Below, piece by piece: positions 55,405-64,000 of a stretch of DNA of 64,000 nt (positions are counted from its first letter, which is position 1; each line of letters starts with the position of its first letter). Under the pieces are notes generated by a model. That model was not told where the DNA came from. It searched no databases and was given only the letters and a program-made list of their open reading frames with translations. A program made the translations under genes and the position numbers. This DNA is from Durusdinium trenchii. Lineage: Eukaryota; Sar; Dinophyceae; Suessiales; Symbiodiniaceae. The stretch spans positions 27,458 through 91,457 of the forward strand of contig CAXAMN010018813.1 of NCBI GenBank assembly GCA_963970005.1. Direction: 5' to 3'.

Positions 55405-56076
55405 GTGTTTCAGATTGGGCAGTTCAAGGGGAAGACCTATTGGGATGTTCTGCATCGACAACCCCAATTCTATGTATGGGCAAAGAAGGAAGGTTCTCGT
55501 GTTCCCAGAATTAAGCAGTATGTGCAATGGGTTGATCAGTTCTCTGAGTTCAGGGGTGGAGAGATTTACCTTCGAGACGAACCTGTTCAACCTCCCCCTG
55601 CATTGCCCGGTAGCACCTAGAAAGGAACTGCAAAGGCAACACCGCCTTATCCGCCATTGCCCAACAAGTGCCAGAACTGCCAGGAGTTTTCGTTCCGAGG
55701 GAGCACGGGATACACGATTCGTCGCACGTGTTTGCGTTGTGGGCATTCATCCACCGAGAAAAGGAAAGAGAAACCCCAATACAAGCCTGAAGATTGCCCG
55801 CATGAATCCACCGATAACAGGGGATCAAGCCGTTCGACTCATCGCGTGTAGTGCAAGCAATGTTGTTCGTTCATTGATGAACTGCCAATGGAACTACGCC
55901 GTGAGCGAGTTGCCTTGGCAAAAGCTGTTGAGTCAACAACCCAAGACAAGGTTAGCATCATTGAAACCATCACTCGAGATGATCAAGAAGTTTTGACCCC
56001 TGAGACGGTAGGCAGAATCTTAGGATTTTCAGCGGTTTGGTTGAGCCCGAATGTTCGTCGTCGCCTGACACCCTGA
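55405..56076 (+). pseudogene. Copia 2 post-gag segment with in-frame TAG codons
   Basis: One frame contains FKGKTYWDVLHRQPQFYVW, then a CxxC...CxxCGH zinc cluster (CQNCQEFSFRG, CLRCGHS), then CKQCCSFIDELP and LTPETVGRILGFSAVW, but is cut by TAG at 55618 and 55849. The sense on both sides of each TAG is continuous, so these look like point mutations. Confidence 0.65.
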
Positions 56077-56225
56077 CTCAGACTCGACTTCATGAACTAC
56101 TGCAAGAAGCTGCATTCCAGAGACCAGATCTTGTTGGAGCAGGACCCAATCGGAGATAAGATTGCCTGGGGCCGTCGGGACCCCGAACACATAGGTTACG
56201 CTGCCGTCGAAACCAGTGCATTCGC

Positions 56226-56760
56226 GTGCCTTCGAGCATGAGCAAAGGTTTGGTATACCCCCAGCAAGAAACCAGAGACATGTGGTGCGAAAGTGACCCC
56301 AACATCTATGCCATTTTGGACGAGGGTTGCAATAGCACTTGTCATTGGCAATACTGGATGGAGAAAGCGGAAGCCAAATTCAAGCAATTGGGTTATGAAG
56401 TAGGCTGGGCATCGAAAGAGGGCAAGGTTTTTTCAGGTCTTGGGAGTCAAGGCAACAAGACCCAAGGTTGCAGGGTTTTGCCATTTTCGTTGAACATGCA
56501 AAACGACCAAAACCCCATTCGAGGAATCCTTGAACCCCCATCAGCTCCAAGAGGGTCGATCGCCGATGCTTTTGTCGCTTCATGCACAGTCCCACTTAGG
56601 CCTTGTGAAGGATTTGGCAAAAGGCACCATTCATATTGAAGGTCGCCAACTTCCCATATTTCGTTGCTGCAAAACAGGTCTTTTGATGATTTCGTTGACC
56701 GGGGGACTGATTGATGCCACCCGGAACTTCCAGAGTGTGCCCATCGAAAGTTTCGCTGTT
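56226..56760 (+). pseudogene. Copia 2 protease
   Basis: Retropepsin-like domain with AILDEGCNSTCHWQYWME (active site DEG), continuing as a glycine-rich flap region. The C-terminal part (LVKDLAKGTIHIEGRQLPIF) lies in a different frame from about 56530, so it is frameshifted. Confidence 0.65.
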
Positions 56761-56992
56761 GCTACATGGCTCGAAATGTTGCATCGATTTCCCCAGACCG
56801 AAGGCCGGGTAACGACCCAGAAGCCGCCATGAACGAGTATGAGGCAGCGTTCACTGGCCAGCGATATAGGGAGCACAAAGATGCACAGACTGCAACCGAT
56901 CTGACACAGACACAGGTTTTGATCGTGAGCAAAGGAGCCCGGTATGAACAGCCTTTGTACCGTGGTGCAGTAGGCCTCAGGCCACTGCTGAG

Positions 56993-57520
56993 GTGGATCT
57001 CAAGAAGTTGAATGATCCTGCAAGAGACAAGTCCATGGCTGCGCACATTGGAACGCATCCACGTATTTTTGGAGCACTCTTGGGACTTGAAGAGATGAAA
57101 GGTCATCTTCAGAATGCCCGTGACTTCATCGCGAAGTACGCCAAGGATGGTTGTGTTGTTGAGTTTGGCTGCTGCAATGGAGGCCGTCACAGGCCTGCTG
57201 GAGGAGTTTCATGCCTTTCGGCCATAGCAGTTGAGTTTGGATTCACTGTGACGCTTGTGCATCATTCTTCGGAGCACTGGAGCAGCATGCGTTGCGGTGG
57301 CACATGCCATGAATGCAACGACACTTCATCGAGCCTCGATCTATGCAAGCGGTTTGGTTGGATTCAGATGACTGCGTTACCAGTCGGAGAAAGACGCACA
57401 GTGTCTAGGAGAGGACCTCCTCCTCCTCCTCCTCCGCCAAGCCATGCACCAGCTGAGGACACCTTCGACTTCGATTCCAGATGCCAAGCCCAAGATCATT
57501 CCAAGGGCAGCCAGGTATAG
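56993..57520 (+). CDS. Copia 2 RapZ-C-like domain
   Basis: Encodes LEEMKGHLQNARDFI then KYAKDGCVVEFGCCNGGRHR and HWSSMRCGGTCHECN. FGCxxGxHR resembles the conserved GCTGGxHRSV loop of the C-terminal domain of RapZ/YvcJ proteins; the usual SV after HR is PA here. A poly-Pro run follows. It is not a normal copia domain, and its function here is unknown. Confidence 0.5.
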   Translation: MDLKKLNDPARDKSMAAHIGTHPRIFGALLGLEEMKGHLQNARDFIAKYAKDGCVVEFGCCNGGRHRPAGGVSCLSAIAVEFGFTVTLVHHSSEHWSSMRCGGTCHECNDTSSSLDLCKRFGWIQMTALPVGERRTVSRRGPPPPPPPPSHAPAEDTFDFDSRCQAQDHSKGSQV

Positions 57521-58220
57521 TAGATCCTCGAGGTCTACATGTGGTCATTCAACGGACGAAGCATCCACCAGTCGCCATCCAGAAACGGATGAAGCATCCA
57601 CCGGTCGTCATCCAGAAGACGAACGAGATCAGAAGCTGAAGGAGTTGACAGCTACTGTCGAAAAGCTTGCAAATGTCATTGAGCACATGTCCAAGTCGCA
57701 GAAGTCAGAGCCTGTTGAACTCAAGCCGAGATCCCGTTCGCCACGAAGGAGACGTCGCAGCTTCCAAGACCCCGTGCCGGGGCCGCAGGCGATCGCGCTC
57801 GAGGCGCGACTCCCGAAGAAGGTCACCACTGCCAAGAAAGAAGAATCCATTGCAGAAGAAGAGTCCAGCGAAGAAGAGGAACCCTTCACCGAAGAAGAGC
57901 CCCGTGTCGAAGAGCCCCGTGAAGATCGTTCCAAAGCATTCTTCAGGGCATCGCAGCTTGCCATCTCGCCCGAGCGCACCTTCCAAGCCTTCGAGACCAA
58001 TAGGTGCCGCTCCATGGCAAAACATTCGTCCAGGCCGTTCGACCAAGTATGAGCATTCCGATTGGGAGGACTGGATTGACCGGGAAAGCAAAAGAGTTGA
58101 CAAGAGCTGGATTGAACCTTCATGGACAAAAACCTCGTTCACCACAGAGCACACCGAAGAGTACGCCGAAGAGTACACCGCCGGTGACACCTGTGCGAAA
58201 GACTGCAATGTCTCATGATT
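57444..58220 (+). pseudogene. Copia 2 Arg/Ser- and Glu-rich linker
   Basis: A coiled-coil-like stretch (KLKELTATVEKLANVIEHMS), RSRSPRRRRRS, then Lys/Glu-rich repeats. From about 57950 the plausible frame changes to one with TKYEHSDWEDWIDRESKRVD. Low complexity makes frame choice uncertain. Confidence 0.4.
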
Positions 58221-58640
58221 CTTTGGAGGATACCCTGCAGGAACCCATTGTGAAGGAGATCAAAAAATGCATGGACCAGGCCGGATCCAGTCAATCAGGC
58301 CTTTGGTCAAACAAGCGTTGGTTGCAAGTTGCAGTGAGGGTCTATGATTCAAGCGCTTCGCTTGGCTGCAGGGCAAATCCTACAGAGTTGACAAGTGCAC
58401 ACCTCGACGCGTTTGTCGCATTGGCCCGCCGCCACAAGAACCGTGATCGAAGTCTGTGGATTGCAGATGATGAATCACCGTCGTTGCGCGATGGAGAAAA
58501 TCACCAAGGTGTTCGTGTGAACATTCGCATCAAGGGTGGCAGTCACACCACCAATGTCCCTTTCAATAGCCACACCATGAGTGGCTGGCTCAAGACCACG
58601 TTCGTTCGTGAGAGGAAGGAACACCGACACTGAGCCGCCA
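58220..58640 (+). CDS. Copia 2 unidentified segment
   Basis: Encodes LEDTLQEPIVKEIKKCMDQA and RWLQVAVRVYDSSASLG... ending GVRVNIRIKGGSHTTNVPF. Continuous but not recognised; it occupies the place where integrase or RT would be expected. Confidence 0.35.
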
Positions 58641-58754
58641 GGACCATGGTATTTGGCTGAGCACATGTTCAAGATCGACCACCGCAAAAATCTTGACAAT
58701 TCGTGGTCCGACATGATCACGTTCAAGGACGCCCTGATTTTGCGTACCGCGCCA

Positions 58755-59040
58755 GCTATCTTCAAACAGCGATCAACGGCGCGACCGTTGGACTCCTGCA
58801 CAAGTGCAATAAAGTACTCGATTTGGCACACAAGCAACTCGAAGATGTCGTGTTTCAATTTCCAAAGATCACTTGAAGACGACCGATTGGCGCAATGTTG
58901 GTATAATCACCGTGACAGATGCCTCATTTTGCAATGAGAAAGGTTTCAAGTCGCAGCGATGTGCTGCCATTAGGCTTTTCGTCCACGACCATCAAGAGAG
59001 TGTGTCGTTCGACACTCCAAGCCGAAACATGTTCGTTGCA
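58755..59040 (+). pseudogene. Copia 2 RT connection and first half of RNase H
   Basis: Fragments YLQTAINGATVGLLHKCNKV (connection), VGIITVTDASFCNEKG (first RNase H Asp, near 58918) and KRVCRSTLQAETCSL (Glu, near 59027-59035), in different frames. Sense ends after AETCSL. Confidence 0.7.
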
Positions 59041-59508
59041 TTCCTTGGCCTGCCCGGTGCTCGCATTGGGCGGTCAGATTGGGCGCATGCTAGGCCGACT
59101 CCACCCAGGATGTGCGGTGGCTGCCTTGACAGGGCAGTCTGTTTCACCTGCCCGTCCGTTTGCATAGTGCTTCTTTGTTTTCCGCAAAGTGAGGAAAATA
59201 TCATTGTCAGCTCCAACCGTCATTCCGTTTCCACTGGTTTTCCCGCCACATCACCGCCATTAATGATCAAGGGGTCCGTGCCCGCACACTTTGTAGGACA
59301 ACGGTCACAAGACGCCGCACCTGCCAGGCTGGGAAAACATCATTGACTCGTTTTTTTTTGTTTTGGTTTTCCTTTCGCATGTGTGCTTTCGATGTGTGTT
59401 CACTCCTGTAGTGTGCGCTCCCATGTAAACGTCGGTTGTATGTGGGCTGTCATGCGTGCCACTGTCACATGCGAGTTCCCACATGCATGTTGGTAGAGTG
59501 TTAACGCG

Positions 59509-59633
59509 TGTGAAATTGGTCCCGACCGCGACATCCAACGGCGTTTTCACGCAGGCGTAAGCGCGGATAAACTCAAGGGCCCTGTAAACCCAAACGGCGG
59601 CGGAATGCACCATGGACCGAACTCGGCTGTACA
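59509..59633 (-). repeat. LTR of copia element 2, minus orientation
   Basis: Inverted 125-bp copy of 53890-54014 with three substitutions. It follows the RNase H end on the minus strand, so it is the 3' LTR of that fragment. Confidence 0.9.
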
Positions 59634-59640
59634 TCTAATG

Positions 59641-60130
59641 TCCAAATCCGCTAGCTATACAGGAGTTTCTACAAGGGAGATACTCGTAGTGCGTTCTCCG
59701 TTCAAGGTTGTGAAGCTTCCCTTCTCCAGCGAATTTATGCGCTTCTACGAATCGTTTTGCTCGTCGTTTCCCGTTGTTCTTGTCAACTTGGTAGATGCAC
59801 GATCGAAGGGCCGAAAGTAGTAGGTCCGGCTTCATGCTCTTGGTCAAACAATCACTCAACATCGTGTGAGTGCTGATCCATTCAAGACGATCTCCCCCAT
59901 TCGGGAAAATATTCCATGTCCTTTGTGTTCCTTGCCACAAGTTCTCATGAATTGCGGCCAATTCAATCCCGAGTCGCTTATCGGACACCTTGGCAAGTGT
60001 TTCTGCGTCGAGGTGGTCGCATAGCGAACGGCAATCCGAAAATAGCAATTGCCGGACACAGGATCTCATAACGGATTCCGCGTCCTTGCGGCTGTGCAAA
60101 CAACCCTTCGTCTCAGCGATAAGGGCACGC
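59641..60130 (-). pseudogene. Copia 2 second half of RNase H, opposite strand
   Basis: The minus strand starts at AETKGCLHSRKDAESV and continues QLLFSDCRSLCDHLD, EWISTHTMLSDCLTK and a C-terminal tail, reaching the 125-bp LTR directly. It supplies the third and fourth RNase H Asp residues that the plus-strand part lacks. Confidence 0.8.
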
Positions 60131-60159
60131 CGCCTGCTACCCCAGCGGTGGCGCAAAGC

Positions 60160-62435
60160 GGAGCACAGGCCAGGGCGTTGCCAAGGTATCCCCGTCTGTC
60201 TGTGCGCGGCCGCGGGCGGACTTGGGGCCTACGAGACGTCGAGCTAATTCTTTGAATTATTCAAGGGCGAAACCAAACCGCACCCCGGGTCGCTGTGGGT
60301 CATGGCGCTTCACCACGTTGCCGGCGTGGATGTCATCATGTCCGCGACATCTTTCGCAGGCCCTCGCGCATTTCCAATCGCAACGAGGCCTTGGAGACCT
60401 GGCAACACACGTCAGAATTCGGGTTTTGTCATGTTACTGCTGATCGCGAAGCCAAACTCGCCTCAATGTAGGGATGACAGGCCGGACAATGTGCAAATTG
60501 AAACACCTCCAAAAAACCAGCGACTGGCCATTACCAGTGCCGCGCCGAGCTGGGCATCAATCTGGCCAAAAGGCGTGCAATGAGTGAAGGAAAAATCATT
60601 CTGTCGGCGAGGGGCAAAACACCTCACACAAAACCCGCTCAGGACCGCAAAGAAAGTGGAAATCAGCGCGCCCGCGCCAGCAGGACGGCAACCTGGGAAA
60701 CTGCTTCATTAAACGTAGCCCGGCAGGGCGGCGAAAATCAACTGGATTTTTGTGTGCAACTTGAATGGGTGTATTGTATGTCTTCCCCCCGCTGTCCTCG
60801 TAGGACGGCAGTAGAGGGTACAGGATCCGGCAATGAACCACTTCGGTGGGATGTGCCTTTGCCATCTGTAGGGCCGAGTTCTCGCGTTGCATTGGTTTTG
60901 GTGCAAATGACCCGGTATTGCACAAGCAACTGAAGCATGCAATTGCGACACGCCAGGCCCTGAAACTATAAAACCTAGGCCATATTCACGAAAAAAATCG
61001 TGCTTCACCTTTTCCTGTAATTGCGGGGCTGTGCAATAGCCCATTCATTTGCGTGCGCCTTGCGTTCTTGGAGCATCGCCTGCATTTCGGCACCGGCACC
61101 ACCAGAACCACTCATTCGTTTTCTTTCGCGCGACTGCGGCAACCAATGGACAGGAGAACTTAGTTGGCATTGGTGATGCAACACGGAAGTCCAAACTTGC
61201 CGTTGCCAAGAAAACCTTCACCGACGCAAAAAAAAAAAATCCTGACCAAGGGTGCCAGAAGTTCGGAATCGAATGGGCTATATAACGGAGCTCCCACCCA
61301 CGTTGTCAAGGCCTGCGATTAGATCAGGGAGACAGTTGCGCAACAGCTACTTGATGTGCCCTTTCACCGAAATTTCGGGCATTTAAAGACTCGCGCGTTG
61401 GCATCTTGCCCTTACAGCATCGGCATCTGTTGCAAGGACTGTCTTCATCAAAATCATCGACATGCAAAGCCCGCACACGTCACAAAAGAAAACGAGGCGG
61501 ACGGGCTTCAGCGCTCGCAAAGTGGACACCAACATTTGTGATATTGAACCGAATGGTGTGGGTGAGCCTAATACCTCGAGTTCTTTTTTACCAACTCCTG
61601 TTTCCGCCGACAACCGTAGTACTAGCTTACTAGTTTCCGTCGTAATTTTTACGGCCATGTCCAAGATCTAAAAGTTTGAAGGCATCAAACACCGGGAAGC
61701 AGTGGTGGAAGAGGGGGTACCACTGGTTGGAAGTGAAGGGCCTGGGGGCCAAATGGAAGATGTTGTTTTTGTTTTGTGTGATTACCATGGCCGGCCTCCA
61801 CGTTGGACCTTGACATTCTCGCCCGTTGGCATCTATGAATCCTAAGAATCTACGCGTGTTTTGGCTCGGGAAAGTTGAGGTTGCGGTGGTGGTTATGGTC
61901 CCGGTTTCACCCATTTTGGTGGGTTCTCCTTCTTCCTCTCTTGTTTCTGTCCTTCCTTCCTTCTTTTCTCTACGGGTGGAGACGCCATGTGTGCAGAAAT
62001 TGCACAGGTCATCTTGTGCTACGGATAAGTCAATTACCAGCCAGGAAGGCAGCCTCTGCGGATCGGGCATTGAACACGGGAACTCCCGTCAGACATCAAA
62101 TTCCGAGGACCAATGCGTGCGAAAACTGCAAGCAAGGTTGTCATGCACTAACACAAATCACAGTCCCAGGGTGCGAATTTGGACGTTGGGCATTTGCAGA
62201 GTGCTCGCTTTGCCACATAGGGACAGACGAAGGAGCAACCAATAAACTTGCTCCGGAACCCAAGTCTCTCTATGCTTTGAAAGCAACTTGGCGCTGGCGC
62301 AAGTTGAATTTGCCAGCAACACAGGCGTCAGCCCCATCCGTTGCCCGAGGAACTGTCCACAACAAATCCCGTGTCATCTGCTGGGACGCGGATGGCTCGG
62401 AGTGGCCTCTTTGGAACTGACCTTTATGTTCAGCC
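60160..62435. other. Spacer
   Basis: No domain recognised. Longer frames at 60580-60930 and 61630-62420 on both strands lack known motifs. Confidence 0.4.
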
Positions 62436-62439
62436 CGGA

Positions 62440-62729
62440 CAACGCAGCTTCTGATTGAAGCGCGTGCAATCCCTTAGAGTGTCCCATATAGGGTCCTTCA
62501 GGATGGTGGGTTCGAATGGACGAAGTCGAGTTCTCCCAAATGTGGAAATCTGGCTAACATTGGGCACGCACTCTGCAACTGCATCCTCAAACTCTTCTAA
62601 CCGATCATATTTCCGAACCTTGGAAGATGGGATCTCTTCACCTGCAAGGGTGGTCAGCACAAGCGGCAGGGTGGCTCCTTCTTCAGATTCTGCTGGCGCG
62701 CTGACTTGGGAGAGACTTTCAGTGGCCAT
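62440..62729 (-). CDS. First exon of an unidentified gene with a ubiquitin-like stretch
   Basis: From the ATG at 62729 the minus strand reads MATESLSQVSAPAESEEG then LPLVLTTLAGEEI, LEEFEDAVAECVPNVSQIST and LKDPIWDTLRDCTRFNQ. The LxxTLxGEE...LEEFEDAVAE pattern resembles the ubiquitin-like fold, and a degenerate ending of the DPIWDTLRDCxRFN type is, from memory, common in multi-copy dinoflagellate proteins. Downstream exons were not located, so function is open. Confidence 0.45.
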
Positions 62730-62734
62730 GTGTG

Positions 62735-63585
62735 AAAGGATTGCACCACTGGGCACGCCATTCCCAGCTGTCTGTGTGTGTTTATAGTTGCATGCATGTC
62801 CACAGGTTGCACATGCGCAGTCATCCACGAATGATGCCATTTGAAGCCTTTGAAAGTTGCAGATCTTGGTGTGCACGGTATCGCCTCCGGGCGACAATTG
62901 CTTTCAGGGGACGTAAAGGCCGTAAATTGGTTGGCAAAAATTTCAAGGTTTTGGAGGCCACAATCAGCTTGGAATCCCTCTTCTTTTCTGCAAACGAAGC
63001 TTCAAACATGGCTCATCGGAGGGTGAATAATAGATACTATCAAGACATAAGGGTGTGTCAGCTACTTTTATGGGCAACTCTGATGGAGGAGGGGAGTTCC
63101 TTGAAAAAAACAGACGGTGCATGGAGGTTCTACATAGTTGGAGATCAGCCTCGTCTGAGGTCCACCTGAGGTGACTTGAGGGCCTACATAGTTGGAGAAT
63201 AAAAGCAGGAAGCATGAAGTGAAAACGCCGCCCTCAATCATGAATTAACAAAAGCTTGCGTTACAGAACGCTGCCAGAACATCGTCTTCTGAAAGCAGCT
63301 GACTTGGGGCCATCATTGAAGGCGTTTTCACTTGACACCCATGATTTCATGGCGGTGCCCTCTTGTGTTTCAAAAGCCTGAAGCACTACTTTGCGTCGTC
63401 GAGAGCGTGTTTTGCTGCGCAGGTGGTACCATGGGCTGGAGGTCGCAGAATGCTTGAAAGAGTGGGCGGACAGAGGCCTGCGGAGAGGGAACTGGGGACA
63501 GGGGACTTGGGACGCGAGTATGGTCCACGGATGGGTCGCGCGACGTGACGGCGACGTGACGGTGACTTCGACGAAGGACTAACAG
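62735..63585. other. Spacer
   Basis: Nothing recognised apart from a repeated short phrase (GCCTACATAGTTGGAGA at 63182 and the related TTCTACATAGTTGGAGA at 63129). Confidence 0.4.
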
Positions 63586-63590
63586 GCTTG

Positions 63591-63990
63591 GTGACGCTGA
63601 CGTGACGTGACCTGGGCGGATACATTCGTTGACTGGCACTCACTGACGTGACTTGACGCTGACGTGACGTGACCTGGGCGGATACATTCGTTGACTCGCG
63701 CTCACTGACGTGACGGTGACGCTGACGCGACGTGACCTGGGCGGATACATTCGTTGACTCGCACTCACTGACGTGACGTGACGCTGACGCGACGTGACCT
63801 GGGCGGATACATGCGTTGATTCGCGCTCACTGACGCGACGGTGACGCTGACGTGACGTGACCTGGGCGGATACATTTGTTGACGCGCGCACGGACGTGAC
63901 GGTGACGGTGACGGGGGCGTGACACAGCCGGGCAAATGCATGACATGACACTTGGTCGACGGTGACGTGACAGTGACGGTGACGTGACGT
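63591..63990. repeat. 62-63-bp satellite at right edge
   Basis: Five units, each with GTGACCTGGGCGGATACAT starting at 63607, 63669, 63732, 63794 and 63857, separated by GTGACGCTGACG-rich sequence. It continues towards the window end as GTGACGGTGACG. Not CRISPR: the intervening parts are also repeated. Confidence 0.95.
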
Positions 63991-64000
63991 GGTTGGCATG

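Larger units (their letters stand above)
53890..60156 (+). mobile_element. Degenerate, rearranged Ty1/copia element 2
   Basis: Left part on the plus strand: a 125-bp LTR, primer-binding site, gag with CCHC knuckle, protease, a RapZ-C-like domain, and the start of RNase H. Right part on the minus strand: the end of RNase H followed by a 125-bp LTR (59509-59633). The two LTRs are inverted relative to each other and differ at three positions. Integrase and the RT palm were not found. Frames change several times and TAG codons interrupt the plus-strand frame. Simplest reading: one element that lost its middle and had its 3' end inverted; two nested insertions are the alternative. Outer flanks of the two LTRs (TCTTG and CGCGT) show no target duplication. 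Confidence 0.8.

Noticed and set aside
59305-59634. Minus-strand frame starting in the 125-bp LTR, and its plus-strand twin at 53850-54065
   Set aside because: The shared peptide is just the LTR read in frame; it is flanked by TG...CA and a primer site, not a gene.
63591-63990. CRISPR-like array
   Set aside because: Spacers are themselves repeated and the host is eukaryotic; it is an ordinary satellite.
1-64000. tRNA, rRNA or snRNA genes
   Set aside because: I looked for T-arm GTTCGA and A-box patterns and saw no site with a supporting cloverleaf; a tRNAscan-SE run would settle it.

Overview
This is a eukaryotic nuclear window that looks like a dinoflagellate, of the Symbiodiniaceae/Suessiales kind. 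The evidence is: short exons of about 60-170 bp in long introns; splice donors that are GT or GC followed by AG|G acceptors; all recognisable host genes on one strand (minus), as in dinoflagellate unidirectional gene clusters; abundant PPR and cold-shock-type exons; many micro- and minisatellites; and two Ty1/copia elements whose extra domains I associate with dinoflagellates. No bacterial operon, rRNA, tRNA or CRISPR array is visible. There is one assembly gap of 676 N (16782-17457).

Host genes, all on the minus strand and so listed right to left in transcription order. 62.44-62.73 kb: first exon of an unidentified gene with a ubiquitin-like stretch. 49.18-44.60 kb: a pentatricopeptide-repeat (PPR) gene. 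43.75-43.25 kb: a cold-shock-type nucleic-acid-binding domain spread over two exons. 41.65-38.15 kb: an endonuclease/exonuclease/phosphatase of the CCR4/nocturnin type. 23.94-21.69 kb: a prolyl-4-hydroxylase-type 2-oxoglutarate/Fe(II) oxygenase. 20.82-15.83 kb: a second PPR gene. 12.64-12.23 kb: a Mei2-like RRM protein. 7.40-0.3 kb: a six-transmembrane voltage-gated cation channel of the CNG/HCN/EAG superfamily, running off the left edge before its nucleotide-binding domain. Several exon joins can be checked base by base, because a motif is completed exactly across the junction.

Mobile DNA. 24831-34087 on the minus strand is a full-length 9,257-bp copia element with 168-bp LTRs differing at one base. 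It carries gag with CCHC knuckle, a protease with a DTA active site, an inserted methyltransferase-like module, integrase, RT and RNase H, but is split by several frame changes. 53890-60156 is a second, degenerate copia element with 125-bp LTRs in inverted orientation. Its RNase H is divided between strands, its integrase and RT core are missing, and it carries a RapZ-C-like domain.

Repeats fill introns and spacers: a hairpin-forming satellite (3.58-4.66 kb), GTGAG/GTGCGGGC and 42-bp minisatellites (5.15-6.16 kb), GGACAA-rich DNA (10.7-11.5 kb), a 21-bp satellite around the gap with stray copies inside two other genes, trinucleotide and 18-bp repeats, and a 62-63-bp satellite at the right end. 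The large spacers listed separately hold nothing else I can support.
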